In this document: piece after piece, positions 51,961 to 61,950 of the stretch
How the letters are laid out: every line of letters begins with the position of its first letter
How positions within the stretch are numbered: position 1 is the stretch's first letter
Source of the DNA: Kineobactrum sediminis
GTDB lineage: Bacteria > Pseudomonadota > Gammaproteobacteria > Pseudomonadales > Halieaceae
Reading direction: 5' to 3'
Assembly: GCF_002868715.1 (NCBI RefSeq)
Contig: NZ_PKLZ01000003.1
Coordinates: forward strand, 558,001 to 622,000
DNA length: 64,000 nucleotides
Program-made: the position numbers and the translations under genes
Notes under the pieces: model-generated
What the model saw: only the letters and a program-made list of their open reading frames with translations
The model's database searches: none
What the model was told of the DNA's origin: nothing

Positions 51961-53370
51961 ATGTCCCATGCCATCTCCAACCGCCTGCTGCCTCTGCTCG
52001 CCACCCTGGTGGTGCTGGTACTGATCGTGGTCAGCCTCCAAACCTGTTCGGGCGACAGTGATAGTGGCCTGCTACTGACTGGTGTGCCAAGCGCCCCCGC
52101 GCCTGATGCCGACACGCCCGCGGACACCATCAAAACCCTGACCGCCAACGTGGCTGCGATGACCTCGGCCGTTACCGCGCTGCGCCAGGACAACGTGGCA
52201 CTGCGCAAGGAGAACCAGACCCTGATCAACAGCCGCAGCCAGATCGAAGAGAACGTGGCGGTCCGCCTGCGCAAGGAGCTGCGCGCCAGTGAACAAGATG
52301 CGCAGAATCAGGCCCGCCAGGACTCGAGTGTCCTGCAATCTCTCACCCAGCGTGTCGACACCCTGGCTGCCTCTCTTAATGAATTCCAGAATGCACAGCC
52401 CGATCAGGCCATGCCGGTTGGCCTGGGCCTGGAGGGGTTTCAGGGGCCCGGCGGTATTCCAGCAACAGAATCTGCGCTGGTCTGGATCGCGCCGCTGGAG
52501 GGTGAACAAGGCCCTGCCACCTCTGACACGTTCGCCGGCGTGCGCCAGTCAGCGACGGGCTATCTGACGGACGCCCGCCGCAGTGGCGGTGAGCTGGTCA
52601 CCCAGACCCGGGAGCGGGTGGAGGCGCAACAGGACAGGCCCGTCTATACCGTGCCCCGCAATGCCACGCTGATGGGATCGACCGCTATGACCGCCTTGGT
52701 GGGGCGTATCCCCCTACGCGGCCAGGTACAGGATCCGATGCCGTTTAAGATCATCACCGGTGCGGACAACCTGGCCGCCAACGGTCTTACCGTCCCCGGC
52801 GTCCAGGGCATGATCTGGAGCGGTACCGCGGTCGGTGACTGGACGCTCTCCTGCGTATCCGGCCGTCTGGAAGCGGTCACCTTCGTCTTTGATGACGGCA
52901 CCATCCGCACTGTGGCCAGCGACGACGGCCAGGGGCAGGATGGTCAGGATGAGCCGCTGGGCTGGATTTCAGACGCCCAGGGCATTCCCTGCATTAGCGG
53001 TGACCGCAAGAGCAACGCTACCGCCTTTCTGGCCCAGCGCATCGGCGTGCAGGCCGTGCAGGCGGCAGGTGATGCCGCCGCCGCGGCTGAAAGCACCTCG
53101 GTGATCACCAGCGCCGGTGGCATTACCGGGGGCGTTACCGGTGATGTCGGCGCCTATGTGTTGGGCAAAACCGTTGCCGGGGGTAGCGATGAGCTGGCCC
53201 AGTGGCTGCTCGAACGCCAGTCGCAGAGTTTTGACGCCGTGTTTGTCCCCGCCGGCGTTGCCGTGGCGATCCACGTGGATCGCGCCATTCCTATCGATTT
53301 CGAACCCCAGGGCAGGAAGCTACGCCATGCATCCCCGTATTCCAGCGATGATCCGCACACTCTCGATTAG
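51961..53370 (+). CDS. TIGR03752-type ICE protein (PFL_4705 family), TraB/VirB10-like position
   Basis: A 469-residue envelope protein with one N-terminal membrane helix (LLPLLATLVVLVLIVVSL). A coiled coil (about 55-110: KTLTANVAAMTSAVTALRQD and on) leads to a C-terminal domain RNATLMGSTAMTALVGRIPL and FFKI/PFKIITGADNLAANG, ending VPAGVAVAIHVDRAIPIDF. This resembles the VirB10/TraB architecture spanning the envelope. Confidence 0.85.
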   Translation: MSHAISNRLLPLLATLVVLVLIVVSLQTCSGDSDSGLLLTGVPSAPAPDADTPADTIKTLTANVAAMTSAVTALRQDNVALRKENQTLINSRSQIEENVAVRLRKELRASEQDAQNQARQDSSVLQSLTQRVDTLAASLNEFQNAQPDQAMPVGLGLEGFQGPGGIPATESALVWIAPLEGEQGPATSDTFAGVRQSATGYLTDARRSGGELVTQTRERVEAQQDRPVYTVPRNATLMGSTAMTALVGRIPLRGQVQDPMPFKIITGADNLAANGLTVPGVQGMIWSGTAVGDWTLSCVSGRLEAVTFVFDDGTIRTVASDDGQGQDGQDEPLGWISDAQGIPCISGDRKSNATAFLAQRIGVQAVQAAGDAAAAAESTSVITSAGGITGGVTGDVGAYVLGKTVAGGSDELAQWLLERQSQSFDAVFVPAGVAVAIHVDRAIPIDFEPQGRKLRHASPYSSDDPHTLD

Positions 53371-53737
53371 CCTGCTGCTGGCCGGCTGTGCCAGTAGTAA
53401 GGATACCATCCTGCCCCAGGATGGCCCCACCATGCGTGAAATCTACAATGCTCACGTGCGGACCAGCGAAGGGGAGGACCGGCGTACCCGTCTGCCGACA
53501 GCGGGTCTGCGGGCGCCAGGACATCATCTGTCCGACCTCGGTACAGCGGCGCAAGCAGACTATGAAGCGTTGAGCGCCCGTTTTACGCGGGTAGCCAATC
53601 CCACCCTGGTGATGTACATCTTTCCACACCTGGCGGGTGTGCACCGGGTACCGGTGCCCGGCTACAGCACGGTGTTTCCATTGTATGAGCGGGTGGAATA
53701 CGCCCTGCCGGGCGAGCACACACAGGAGAGCCCATGA
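53327..53737 (+). CDS. TIGR03751-type ICE lipoprotein
   Basis: A 136-residue outer-membrane lipoprotein. The lipobox LLAGC (in ISLLLAGCASS) is followed by DGPTMREIYNAHV, a hallmark of this group, and PTLVMYIFPHLAG. It starts inside the preceding gene and overlaps the VirB4-like ATG by ATGA. It is VirB7-like in role by analogy. Confidence 0.85.
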   Translation: MHPRIPAMIRTLSISLLLAGCASSKDTILPQDGPTMREIYNAHVRTSEGEDRRTRLPTAGLRAPGHHLSDLGTAAQADYEALSARFTRVANPTLVMYIFPHLAGVHRVPVPGYSTVFPLYERVEYALPGEHTQESP

Positions 53738-56487
53738 CTGCCTATCCAACCCCACCGGACACACCACCCAACACCGAGGGCGCGAATCGTGCAGGTTCAG
53801 CCCCGCCGCGGCCCATGCGTCAGCGCGACGTGCAGGCGCTCTATGAGCGTCCACCCTCCTTTACGCCCTTTTTACCCTGGGTGGAATACCTGCCGGACAG
53901 CCAGTGTTTTTTACTCGAAGACGGGATCAGCGTCGGCGCCTTGTTTGACCTGACCCCGGTCGGCACGGAAGCGCGGACCGGGCCGTTCATGGTGGCCCTA
54001 CGCGATGCGATTCAGACGGCGCTCAGCGAGGCGCTGCCGGAAGTCGATGATGCGCCCTGGGTGCTGCAGCTCTATGTCCAGGATGAACCCAGTCTCGACA
54101 GTCTGCTCCAGTCGCTGCGGCAATACCCCGCCGCACCCATCCGCGAGCACAGCTACACGCGCATGTTTCAGGACCTGATGCAGAGCCACTGTGCCCGCCT
54201 GTGCACACCGGGCGGACTGTTTGTCGATACCGCGCTCACCGGTGGTGCCTGGCGGGGGCAGATACGGCGGGTGCGGGCCGTGCTGTACCGGCGTCTGCCC
54301 ACCCGTCATCGCCCGACCAACCCTTACACGGCGGAGGCGGATCTTAACCAGGTCGCTACCCAGCTCACCGCGGCGCTGGCCGCCGCAGGCATTGCCACCC
54401 GACGCAGTTCAGGCGTGGATCTGTATCGCTGGCTGCTGCCCTGGTTCAACCCGGCCGCGGCCTCAAACAAGGGCACCGCCGAGATACTGGATGCGTTAGC
54501 CGCTGAGACGGCGGATGCGGAGCTGCCCTACGGGCATGACTTTGCTGAAGCGCTGACCCTGTCGCTGCCGTATTCGGACGCGACGTCTGGCACCTGGTGG
54601 TTCGATGGGCTCCCCCATACGGTGGTCAGCATTCAGGGCTTGCGCCGGGCACCCGAAATTGGCCACATGACCGCCGAGCGTAGCGCGGGCGATCACCTGT
54701 TCTCCGTCTTTGACCGTCTGCCCGAACACACCGTGATGGTGCTGACCTTGACCGCCAAACCCCAGGACGCCACCCGCAATCACGTGTCCCTGGTCAAGCG
54801 CGCCGCGGTGGGGGATTCCGCCGATGCCGCACTGACCCGGGAGGATGCGGGCCGGGTGGAGCGGGAAATGGCATCGGGCAACAAGCTCTATCCCCTGGGA
54901 ATGGCCTTCTATGTTCGCGGCAATACCCCCGCGCTCCTGCAGGAGCAGGTCAACCAGCTGCACGCGCTGCTGCTGGCCAACGGCCTGCAGCCGATCGGTC
55001 GCGAGGGCGATCTGTTGGGGCTGGACAGCTACCTGCGCAACCTGCCCATGGCCTACGATCCGGCCTTTGACCGCAAAAGCCGGCGCTCGCGGCTGGTGTT
55101 TTCAAAACACATCGCCAACCTGTTGCCCGTCTACGGACGCTCCCGGGGGACCGGCCATCCTGGCCTGGTGTTTTTCAACCGGGGCGCGGAGCCCCTGGTG
55201 TTTGATCCCCTGCACCCGGACGATCGCAAGAAAAATGCCCACATGCTCATTCTGGGCCCCACCGGGGCGGGCAAGTCAGCCCTGCTGGTCTATCTGTTGC
55301 AGCAGATGATGGCGGTGCACCGGCCCCGGATGTTCATTCTCGAGGCGGGGGGCTCCTTTGGCCTGCTGGCGCAGCACTTTGCCAGCCACGCTATCAGCGT
55401 CAACCAGGTCACTTTAAACCCCGGCTCCGATGTCAGTCTGCCGCCCTTCGCCGATGCCCTAACACTGCTGGAGAAGGACCGGCGCGCCCGCCTGGTCACA
55501 GATCCCGAGTTGCTGCCGGTCGATGAGGAGGAGGGCGAGGAGGGCACCGGGCGCGATATGTTAGGGGAAATGGAAATTGCCGCCCGGATCATGATCACCG
55601 GCGGTGATGAGCGCGAGGATGCCCGCATGACCCGGGCCGATCGCCTGTTAGTGCGCAATGCGATCCTGTTGGCAGCCAAAACCGTGGCCGGGCGTAAGGG
55701 CGAGCAGGTGCTGACCCGCGATGTCGTGGCGGCCCTGAAAACCCTGGGTCAGGAGCCCACGCTGCCCGACCATCGGCGTCACCGCGCCACGGAAATGGCG
55801 GACGGTATGGCGCTGTTCTGCTCCGGACTGGCGGGCGAGTTCTTTGACCGGCCGGGTTCTCCCTGGCCCGACGTGGATGTCACCCTGGTGGAGATGGGTC
55901 TGTTGGCGCGGGAGGGCTATGAGGATCAGTTGACGGTGGCCTACACGGCCATGATGAGCCACATCAACCAGCTGGTGGAGCGCCACCAGAGTGACGGTCG
56001 CCCGACCCTGGTGGTGACGGATGAAGGCCACATCATTACCACCAATCCGCTGCTGGCCCGCTATGTCGTCAAAATCACTAAAATGTGGCGCAAGCTCGGG
56101 GCCTGGTTCTGGATCGCGACCCAGAACCTGGAGGACTTCCCGGACGCCTCGCGGCGCATGCTCAACATGATGGAGTGGTGGCTGTGCCTGGTCATGCCCA
56201 AGGAGGAGGTGGAGCAGATCGCCCGCTTCCGGGACCTCACCGCAGAGCAGCGCAGTCTTCTATTGTCGGCCCGCAAGGAACCCGGCAAGTTCGTTGAGGG
56301 CGTGGTCCTGTCCGACCAGCTGGAAGGGCTGTTCCGCAACGTGCCACCGCCGCTGTCGCTGGCGCTCGCCATGACTGAAAAACACGAGAAAGCCGAACGG
56401 GCACGCCTGATGCGCGAGCACGGCTGTTCCGAACTGGAGGCCGCCTACCTCGTGGCCGAACGCCTGGAGGCCCAGCGTGCGAGTTAA
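53734..56487 (+). CDS. VirB4/TraC-type conjugative transfer ATPase (TIGR03744)
   Basis: A 917-residue cytoplasmic ATPase that powers pilus assembly and transfer. The N-terminal VirB4 domain (FTPFLPWVEYLPDSQCFLLE) is followed by the motor. Walker A is LGPTGAGKSALL (about 505-516), Walker B is TLVVTDEGHI (about 757-766), then IATQNLEDFP. An acidic insertion, DEEEGEEGTG, lies at about 592-601. It is the best marker that this is an MPF type G system. Confidence 0.93.
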   Translation: MTAYPTPPDTPPNTEGANRAGSAPPRPMRQRDVQALYERPPSFTPFLPWVEYLPDSQCFLLEDGISVGALFDLTPVGTEARTGPFMVALRDAIQTALSEALPEVDDAPWVLQLYVQDEPSLDSLLQSLRQYPAAPIREHSYTRMFQDLMQSHCARLCTPGGLFVDTALTGGAWRGQIRRVRAVLYRRLPTRHRPTNPYTAEADLNQVATQLTAALAAAGIATRRSSGVDLYRWLLPWFNPAAASNKGTAEILDALAAETADAELPYGHDFAEALTLSLPYSDATSGTWWFDGLPHTVVSIQGLRRAPEIGHMTAERSAGDHLFSVFDRLPEHTVMVLTLTAKPQDATRNHVSLVKRAAVGDSADAALTREDAGRVEREMASGNKLYPLGMAFYVRGNTPALLQEQVNQLHALLLANGLQPIGREGDLLGLDSYLRNLPMAYDPAFDRKSRRSRLVFSKHIANLLPVYGRSRGTGHPGLVFFNRGAEPLVFDPLHPDDRKKNAHMLILGPTGAGKSALLVYLLQQMMAVHRPRMFILEAGGSFGLLAQHFASHAISVNQVTLNPGSDVSLPPFADALTLLEKDRRARLVTDPELLPVDEEEGEEGTGRDMLGEMEIAARIMITGGDEREDARMTRADRLLVRNAILLAAKTVAGRKGEQVLTRDVVAALKTLGQEPTLPDHRRHRATEMADGMALFCSGLAGEFFDRPGSPWPDVDVTLVEMGLLAREGYEDQLTVAYTAMMSHINQLVERHQSDGRPTLVVTDEGHIITTNPLLARYVVKITKMWRKLGAWFWIATQNLEDFPDASRRMLNMMEWWLCLVMPKEEVEQIARFRDLTAEQRSLLLSARKEPGKFVEGVVLSDQLEGLFRNVPPPLSLALAMTEKHEKAERARLMREHGCSELEAAYLVAERLEAQRAS

Positions 56488-56965
56488 CGCCTCACCTCAC
56501 GTGTCGAGCCTCAGGCGTAAGGGTATCCGGCGCGGCCCCATTGCTGGCCTTTTAGCGATCCTGGTTTCCAGCCCGCCCAGTGCCGCGGAGCCGCCGTATC
56601 AGGTCGAGCTGTTTACCACCTCTGCCCACCAAACCCCGATGCATCACGACGCGGCGGGACAGGATTTTCAGCTGACGGTCTACTATCTGGATGGCCTCGC
56701 GCAACTGAATGCTACCTTGTCCCACCAGTTGCCCCCAAGCCCAGCCAAGGCGAAGGCGACGGCGGCAGCCCGACTCGGTGCGCTGACCCAGAGCCAGCAG
56801 GCGCAGCTGCAGACAACCGCCATGGGCCTCCTTGCTGCACGTCGGTACGGGCTGCAGCGCTATCCGGCGATCGTGATTAACGGCGAGGCGGTGACCTATG
56901 GTTTCACCGACCCCGTGAAGGCCATCGACCGCTATAAAGCCTGGCGCGCCCGGGAGCGGTCATGA
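56477..56965 (+). CDS. TIGR03757-type ICE protein (DUF1525)
   Basis: A 162-residue periplasmic protein with signal peptide (AGLLAILVSSPPSAAEP). Thioredoxin-like features are YQVELFTTSAHQ, then YPAIVINGEAVTYGFTDPVK, without a CxxC. GTG 56477 overlaps the ATPase stop, and the stop overlaps the TraU-like start. It probably helps assemble envelope components. Confidence 0.82.
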   Translation: MRVNASPHVSSLRRKGIRRGPIAGLLAILVSSPPSAAEPPYQVELFTTSAHQTPMHHDAAGQDFQLTVYYLDGLAQLNATLSHQLPPSPAKAKATAAARLGALTQSQQAQLQTTAMGLLAARRYGLQRYPAIVINGEAVTYGFTDPVKAIDRYKAWRARERS

Positions 56966-57982
56966 AAACCGCCATCCTGATCGCGTTGCTGCTGGCACTG
57001 CAGCTTGGACAGCCCAGTCGGGCGGCGAACCTGACCACGGCCAACATCATGGCGCAGACCAGTTCCGCTGCCTTGGCCTGCATGCAGTGGCGCCCGGTGG
57101 GGCTGTGTTTCTGGCTGGACTGCGATCTACTAAGTTGCACCGTCAATTCCTCGCTCAAGGTGGGACACTACAACCCCGACTTGGTGGTCAGTGCCTACAA
57201 CACCCTGGGGGGTAATCCCTGGATCGAGATGCGCGCCACCCTCGGCGCCGCCCAGCGCGTGGCCGCCCAGGGCCTGCTTGGACGGCTGTTGCCGGTACCC
57301 GTGGACAGCGCCGGCAACCGCACGGAAGGCACCCAAAACCGCCTCGATCACCGTAACCTCCTGTTCAGGGAAACCGATGCGATCGGCCATCCCCTGAATG
57401 TGCTGCCGGCCGCCACTGGCACGGACGGACTGTTCTGTCCCTCCCAGGCCAGACCCCTGGTGCCGTATTTTCAGTCGGGGCTGGATGCGTTGGCTTGGCG
57501 GCTGGAGGTCCCGGAAATGCTCTACCCGGCCAGCCGGATCCCCGGCCTGCGCGAGGTCGGCCGCTGGCCTCTGTATACCTGGGGGGGGGGTATATCCCCG
57601 CACCGGCTGGACCACCCAGGCCGAAGAACCCAAGGGCGCGGCGATCAACGCCCAGCGCGCGGGCGACATCGTCACCCGCAGGGGGCAACCCCATGTGTAT
57701 GTGCCCCTGAGAGGCCCTTCTACCCGCAATCAACGCGTGTGGCCGCCGGGCCCACTGGTGGAGGGCAATGCCCGCACCGGGACCTGGCAGATGCTGGCAC
57801 CGCGCGCCGAGAACCGCTGCGCCGTGTTTGGCAGCAATGATCTGTTCAGCGCCGTGGGCTGGGGCGGTGGGCGGGTCGATCCTGGCGGCGACTACGCCTG
57901 GACACTCTGGCGTCCCTACCAGTGCTGCCAGCGCGAGGGTCAGGTTTTTATTAGCGATATCAACTGGACGAGCTTCCCCTGA
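56962..57982 (+). pseudogene. TIGR03756-type TraU-like gene with a +1 frameshift in G10
   Basis: The protein begins with a signal peptide (IALLLALQLGQPSRA) and TraU-like sequence LACMQWRPVGLCFWLDC. It runs in frame to RWPLYTW, then meets ten G (57581-57590). Nine G would continue as YTWGGVYPRTGWTTQAEE to GQVFISDINWTSFP at 57982, giving about 340 residues. With ten G the frame leaves the family and stops at 57840. All other parts, including the many cysteines (QCCQRE), are intact. It could be a sequencing error, a recent mutation or a slippage switch. Confidence 0.85.
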
Positions 57983-59337
57983 TGCGAAAAGACCGTTCCA
58001 GAGTTGCTGCCCACGCCATGGTGGGCCTGCTTCTTCTGCCCCTGCTGCAAACCTCACCAGCGGAAGCGGCGCAGGGCCCCACCGAGGACAGCTTCTGGTA
58101 CTACGAGATCGGTGGCGCCCAGCCGGTGTCACCACCCCCCAATCCGTTGGTGACCTCGGTCACCCTCGGCGGCTCGGCCCAGCTGGGTCTGGGCTACAGC
58201 TGCGCCAAGTTCGATCCGCTGCTGGCGGTCACCCATACCCTGAACAACATCAAGTCGGGCGCGGATGACATGATGAACGCGATGACCGCCGCAGCCTCCT
58301 CCGCGATTGCCGCACTGCCGGCGCTGGTCCTGCAGCGCGCCAACCCCGGCCTCTATGACCTGTTCCAGAACGCCTTATTAAAAGCCGAAGAGACCATGAA
58401 ACTGGCCACCAAATCCTGCGAGCAGATGGAAGCCGAGATCGCCAAGGGCAAGAACCCCTATGCGGACCTGATCACGCTATCAAAAGGCAACGACTGGAAA
58501 GTGCAGATGGGCATTGGCGCCAACGACGCGGTCAGCGCCAAGGAGGCGGTGGAATCCGCCAATGGCGACAACGGCGTACCCTGGATTGGGGGCAGCGCCG
58601 GCGGCGCCGGTCAGCCGGTGCTGCGTTTTACCGGTGACCTGGTCCAGGCCGGTTACAACATCAACCTGAACCGGCCCATCATCGACATTACCCCGATCCC
58701 CGCCACCGACGCCACCCGCCTGGGAGAGATCTGGGCATCGCCGACCCTGGCGCGCAACTGGGTGGTCGATGTGGTGGGCGAGAACATCGTGACCACCTGC
58801 GACACCTGCCGCAAGGACAGCATCCCCGGTACCGGTCTGCTCCCCAAGCTCTATCATGAATCCACCGAGGTCACGGTCGAGCTGCAGGCCCTGGTGGTGG
58901 GGGACCTCCTGCCCACCCGGGACAATCTGAACCGGGTCACGGCTCCCGGCGTCGCGGTGACCCGACAGGTCATCGAGGCGATCCGCGAGATGCCCGACAC
59001 GGAACAGGCGCTGATCACCAGCCGTCTGGTGGCCGAAATCAGCACCGCCCGCACCGTGGAAAAGGCCCTCTACGCCCGCCGCCTACTGCATTCGGGGCGC
59101 CAGGTGCCCGAGGTGTACGCGACTGAGATCGCGCGCCAGCATGCGGACACCGCCATCGCCGAGCTCGATAAGGAGATCGAAAGCCTGTTGTTTGAAACCC
59201 GCGTGCGCCGCGAGGTGGTCTCTGAAACCGTCACCGTCCTGTTAAACCGCGCCGCGGCTCGTCGTCAGTCCTCCCTGGATATCCCCCAGGCCAGCCCCCG
59301 TGATCCGAGACCGCTCAACAATGGCCGCGTTCAGTAG
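57982..59337 (+). CDS. TIGR03755-type ICE protein (PFL_4711 family), TraH-like position
   Basis: A 451-residue exported protein with signal peptide (VGLLLLPLLQTSPAEAAQG). Conserved: FWYYEIGGAQPVSPPPNP, YSCAKFDPLLAVTHTLNNIK, SCEQMEAEIAKGKNPYADL and VDVVGENIVTTCDTC. A helical C-terminus follows. Its start overlaps the stop of the correct TraU frame (TGATG), which supports the view that the TraU frameshift is recent or artefactual. Confidence 0.87.
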   Translation: MRKDRSRVAAHAMVGLLLLPLLQTSPAEAAQGPTEDSFWYYEIGGAQPVSPPPNPLVTSVTLGGSAQLGLGYSCAKFDPLLAVTHTLNNIKSGADDMMNAMTAAASSAIAALPALVLQRANPGLYDLFQNALLKAEETMKLATKSCEQMEAEIAKGKNPYADLITLSKGNDWKVQMGIGANDAVSAKEAVESANGDNGVPWIGGSAGGAGQPVLRFTGDLVQAGYNINLNRPIIDITPIPATDATRLGEIWASPTLARNWVVDVVGENIVTTCDTCRKDSIPGTGLLPKLYHESTEVTVELQALVVGDLLPTRDNLNRVTAPGVAVTRQVIEAIREMPDTEQALITSRLVAEISTARTVEKALYARRLLHSGRQVPEVYATEIARQHADTAIAELDKEIESLLFETRVRREVVSETVTVLLNRAAARRQSSLDIPQASPRDPRPLNNGRVQ

Positions 59338-59698
59338 ACCCCGCCGCCAGAAAGGGTCGTGGCTGGTCGGCTGCTCCCTGCTGATGGTGGTTGCGGCTGT
59401 GGGTCTTGGCTGGCTGCTCTGGCAGGCGGTGGCGCTGAGCTCACTTGAGGCGGTGGGGCAGCGGGTCACCGAGGCCAAGCCGCTGCTGAGCGCACTGCGC
59501 CTGGGGCTGATCGCACTGGTGGCCACCCTGTGGCCCTGGGTAAGCGCCCGGGTGGGCAAGACCTGGCCTGGTCCACTCCCTGCCACCGCGTCCAATCACC
59601 TGCGCTGGCGGGTGGTCGTCTGGCTGCTGGTCATAGAACTGGTGATCGGCCAGAACCTGCCCGGAAGACTCATCGCCACCCTTGGAGTTGTGTCATGA
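59321..59698 (+). CDS. Small ICE membrane protein before TraG
   Basis: A 125-residue protein with about three hydrophobic helices (GSWLVGCSLLMVVAAVGLGW; LRLGLIALVATLWPWV; WRVVVWLLVIELVIG). A GTG at 59300 is an alternative start. It overlaps both neighbours. A short membrane gene lies here in related ICEs; its role is unknown. Confidence 0.7.
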   Translation: MAAFSRPRRQKGSWLVGCSLLMVVAAVGLGWLLWQAVALSSLEAVGQRVTEAKPLLSALRLGLIALVATLWPWVSARVGKTWPGPLPATASNHLRWRVVVWLLVIELVIGQNLPGRLIATLGVVS

Positions 59699-61260
59699 GC
59701 GTCGACAGCTATCTGGAGCTTTTTACCACACTCTTTGGCTGGGCCTTCTATGGGGTGCTGTGGGATGTGCTGGTCAGCACCGGCATTGTTTACCTGCCGT
59801 TTCTGGGGATCCTGATCGATAACTGGCGCGAGCCCGCACAGGGTGGCGAGTTCGGGTCCGTGACCGGTCTGTCCCTGCGCCGGATGGAGATCGATCTCTT
59901 TATCGCACTGCTCGTCGTCGTCCTAGCGGGTCAGCCCGCGGCGCTGACACCGCTTAACGCTGGCACGCTCAGCCACCAGCCGCAGCCAACGGCGACGGAT
60001 CCCACGCCCGCCACCGCTACCGCGTCTGACAGCCAGAGCACCTATGGCGTCACCGGCTTTACCGGCTCCCCGGCGACGGTCAATCTGCCGGTGTGGTGGT
60101 ACGCGGTATTATCCATGTCCTCGGGGCTCAACCATGCCGTGATCGCCGGCCTGCCGGTCGCCAGTGATCTGCGCACCTACGAGCAGCAGGCACGCTTGGC
60201 CACCATCACGGATCCCCGTCTGCGCCAGGCGGTGAGCGATTTTTTTAGTCACTGCTACATCCCGGCCCGCTCCCGGTTCCAGAGTGCGCAACCCTCATCA
60301 CCTGCCATCACGGCTCTGCTCACCACCTACGGCCCGGATGATCCGGACTGGCTGGGATCCCATGTCTATCGGGATACGCCGGGATACTATGACGAGATGC
60401 GTCCACCCAAACAGATCCCGGGCTGGCCCTACAACGCGCTGCGCGATACTGAATACGACCCGGCCGCGCCGCCGGTGTGGGGCAAGCCCACCTGCAAGCA
60501 GTGGTGGGAGGAGGGCACGGCCGGCCTGCGCCAGCAGCTGATCGACGAGGCCGATCTTACGGCGGCCGGCCTCTCCGGGCTGGTGGTCAGCATCGCTCCA
60601 GGGCTGGCCACAGAGCTACAACAGGACGCGGTCGCACGAGCGGTGCTGACCAACGCGCCGCCGAGCTGGTCGAACAACGAGCTGGTTGCCGGCAATACGG
60701 CCAACACCGGCTGGCTGGCCACGGCGGAAAATCTGGTGAAAGGGGGGCTCGCTACGGGGGGTGTGGTCACCGCATCGGGACTGTTTTCGGTCACCATGAC
60801 AGCGGTGCTGCAGGCCCTGCCCATGGTCCAGGCATTGATGTTACTGAGTATCTACGCGCTGCTGCCCATGATTGTGGTGCTGTCGTGCTACTCCCTTGCC
60901 ATGATGGTCACCGGCGCGATGGCGATCCTCACGGTCAAGTTCTGGACCGTTCTGTGGTACCTGGCCATGTGGGTGGATCAGAACCTGATTGGCGCCATGT
61001 ACCCGGATGTAAACGTCTTTCTGCAGATTTTTGCGAACCCCGGCGAACACGATGCCAAGCGCATGCTCCTCAATATGATCACCACCAGTCTATATCTAGG
61101 GCTACCCCTCCTCTGGAGTGGCATGATGGCGTGGGCGGGGATCCATGTCGGGCGTGCTCTTAGCGCTGCATCGGCACCCCTGACGCTACCCAGCGAGAGT
61201 GCGGGGAGACAGGGCGCCGCAATGGGTAAAGCAGTCGTTAGTCGTGCCGGTAGGCGATAG
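59695..61260 (+). CDS. TraG-N-domain conjugal transfer membrane protein
   Basis: A 521-residue inner-membrane protein. N-terminal SYLELFTTLFGWAFYGVLWD and GIVYLPFLGILIDNW are typical of TraG_N proteins of ICEs. A periplasmic domain follows, then a C-terminal group of helices (VTMTAVLQALPMVQALMLLS; LPMIVVLSCYSLAMMVTGAM). It ends with a basic tail. It acts in mating-pair stabilisation or entry exclusion in relatives. It is the last gene of the transfer operon. Confidence 0.85.
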   Translation: MSVDSYLELFTTLFGWAFYGVLWDVLVSTGIVYLPFLGILIDNWREPAQGGEFGSVTGLSLRRMEIDLFIALLVVVLAGQPAALTPLNAGTLSHQPQPTATDPTPATATASDSQSTYGVTGFTGSPATVNLPVWWYAVLSMSSGLNHAVIAGLPVASDLRTYEQQARLATITDPRLRQAVSDFFSHCYIPARSRFQSAQPSSPAITALLTTYGPDDPDWLGSHVYRDTPGYYDEMRPPKQIPGWPYNALRDTEYDPAAPPVWGKPTCKQWWEEGTAGLRQQLIDEADLTAAGLSGLVVSIAPGLATELQQDAVARAVLTNAPPSWSNNELVAGNTANTGWLATAENLVKGGLATGGVVTASGLFSVTMTAVLQALPMVQALMLLSIYALLPMIVVLSCYSLAMMVTGAMAILTVKFWTVLWYLAMWVDQNLIGAMYPDVNVFLQIFANPGEHDAKRMLLNMITTSLYLGLPLLWSGMMAWAGIHVGRALSAASAPLTLPSESAGRQGAAMGKAVVSRAGRR

Positions 61261-61265
61261 CTACC

Positions 61266-61463
61266 TTAATCTCGCTCATACCAGCCAAAAGGATCTGCGC
61301 CGGCGTCAAGGCGGCCGGTGCGGTAGTTGTAGTCGCCAACCAGATCAGAGTCATGCAGGCGTCGTTCTTCTTCCTGCATCTCAGCCGACGCAGCCACATC
61401 AACGCAGAATCCCCACACGGCCTTGATAAAGGAGAATACCAGTTGAAACGGTGCGTTATTCAT
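61266..61463 (-). CDS. Small hypothetical protein convergent with TraG
   Basis: A 65-residue frame: MNNAPFQLVFSFIKAVWGF, then RRLHDSDLVGDYNYRTGRLD and GADPFGWYERD. A hydrophobic start and an aromatic-rich C-terminus look coding. A small minus-strand gene is common at this site in related ICEs, but I cannot name it. No good ribosome-binding site is seen. Confidence 0.5.
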   Translation of the reverse strand: MNNAPFQLVFSFIKAVWGFCVDVAASAEMQEEERRLHDSDLVGDYNYRTGRLDAGADPFGWYERD

Positions 61464-61949
61464 CCGAGTCACCCGACTTGTAGACAGACCAATGTTAGAA
61501 GAATAGATCCAATCTACTCTCCTGTCCAGCTGGGGCATTGGGGTCGGACGGCGCTCTCGGTGGTCGAGAGAGCCGGAGCCCCGTTGTCGTGTCGAGGTAA
61601 AACCAAGTCTCACCTTTGTGAATCACACCGCATTCCATGCTGGCGTATCGAATCACGTCTGATATAGTCGCTCGGGTTTTGTCCCAAGAATTCAAATGAA
61701 GTGCAGCTTTCGACCCGAAGCCGACGGTTGGCAAAGGGCCGTTTTGGGAGTTGTTCGAGAACCAATGGAGGGCCGGATTCTGGCCAATTGGGGAAATATG
61801 CATCGTGTTACCAGGGAGCGGCGGTCCTCTTGGTTGGACTTGGAGTGGGAGTTTTTGACGCGCTGATTTTACAAAAATAGTCCTGTTGTTGGCCACGATA
61901 TTCGAATTAACCGGAATGGCCTTATACGGCCCGGTCTGGTGGATTCGCA
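61464..61949. other. Gap up to the gene-cassette boundary
   Basis: A minus-strand frame (61495-61896) is open but shows no family and no ribosome-binding site. The stretch ends at GTTAGGC (61950-61956), the core site that starts the cassette. Confidence 0.45.
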
Positions 61950-61950
61950 G

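Noticed and set aside
57398-57982. Separate gene starting at 57398
   Set aside because: Its second half is the correct continuation of the TraU-like gene after the G10 shift; its start is a shadow of that gene.
61495-61896. 133-codon minus-strand frame before the cassette
   Set aside because: No family, no ribosome-binding site; not strong enough for a gene call.
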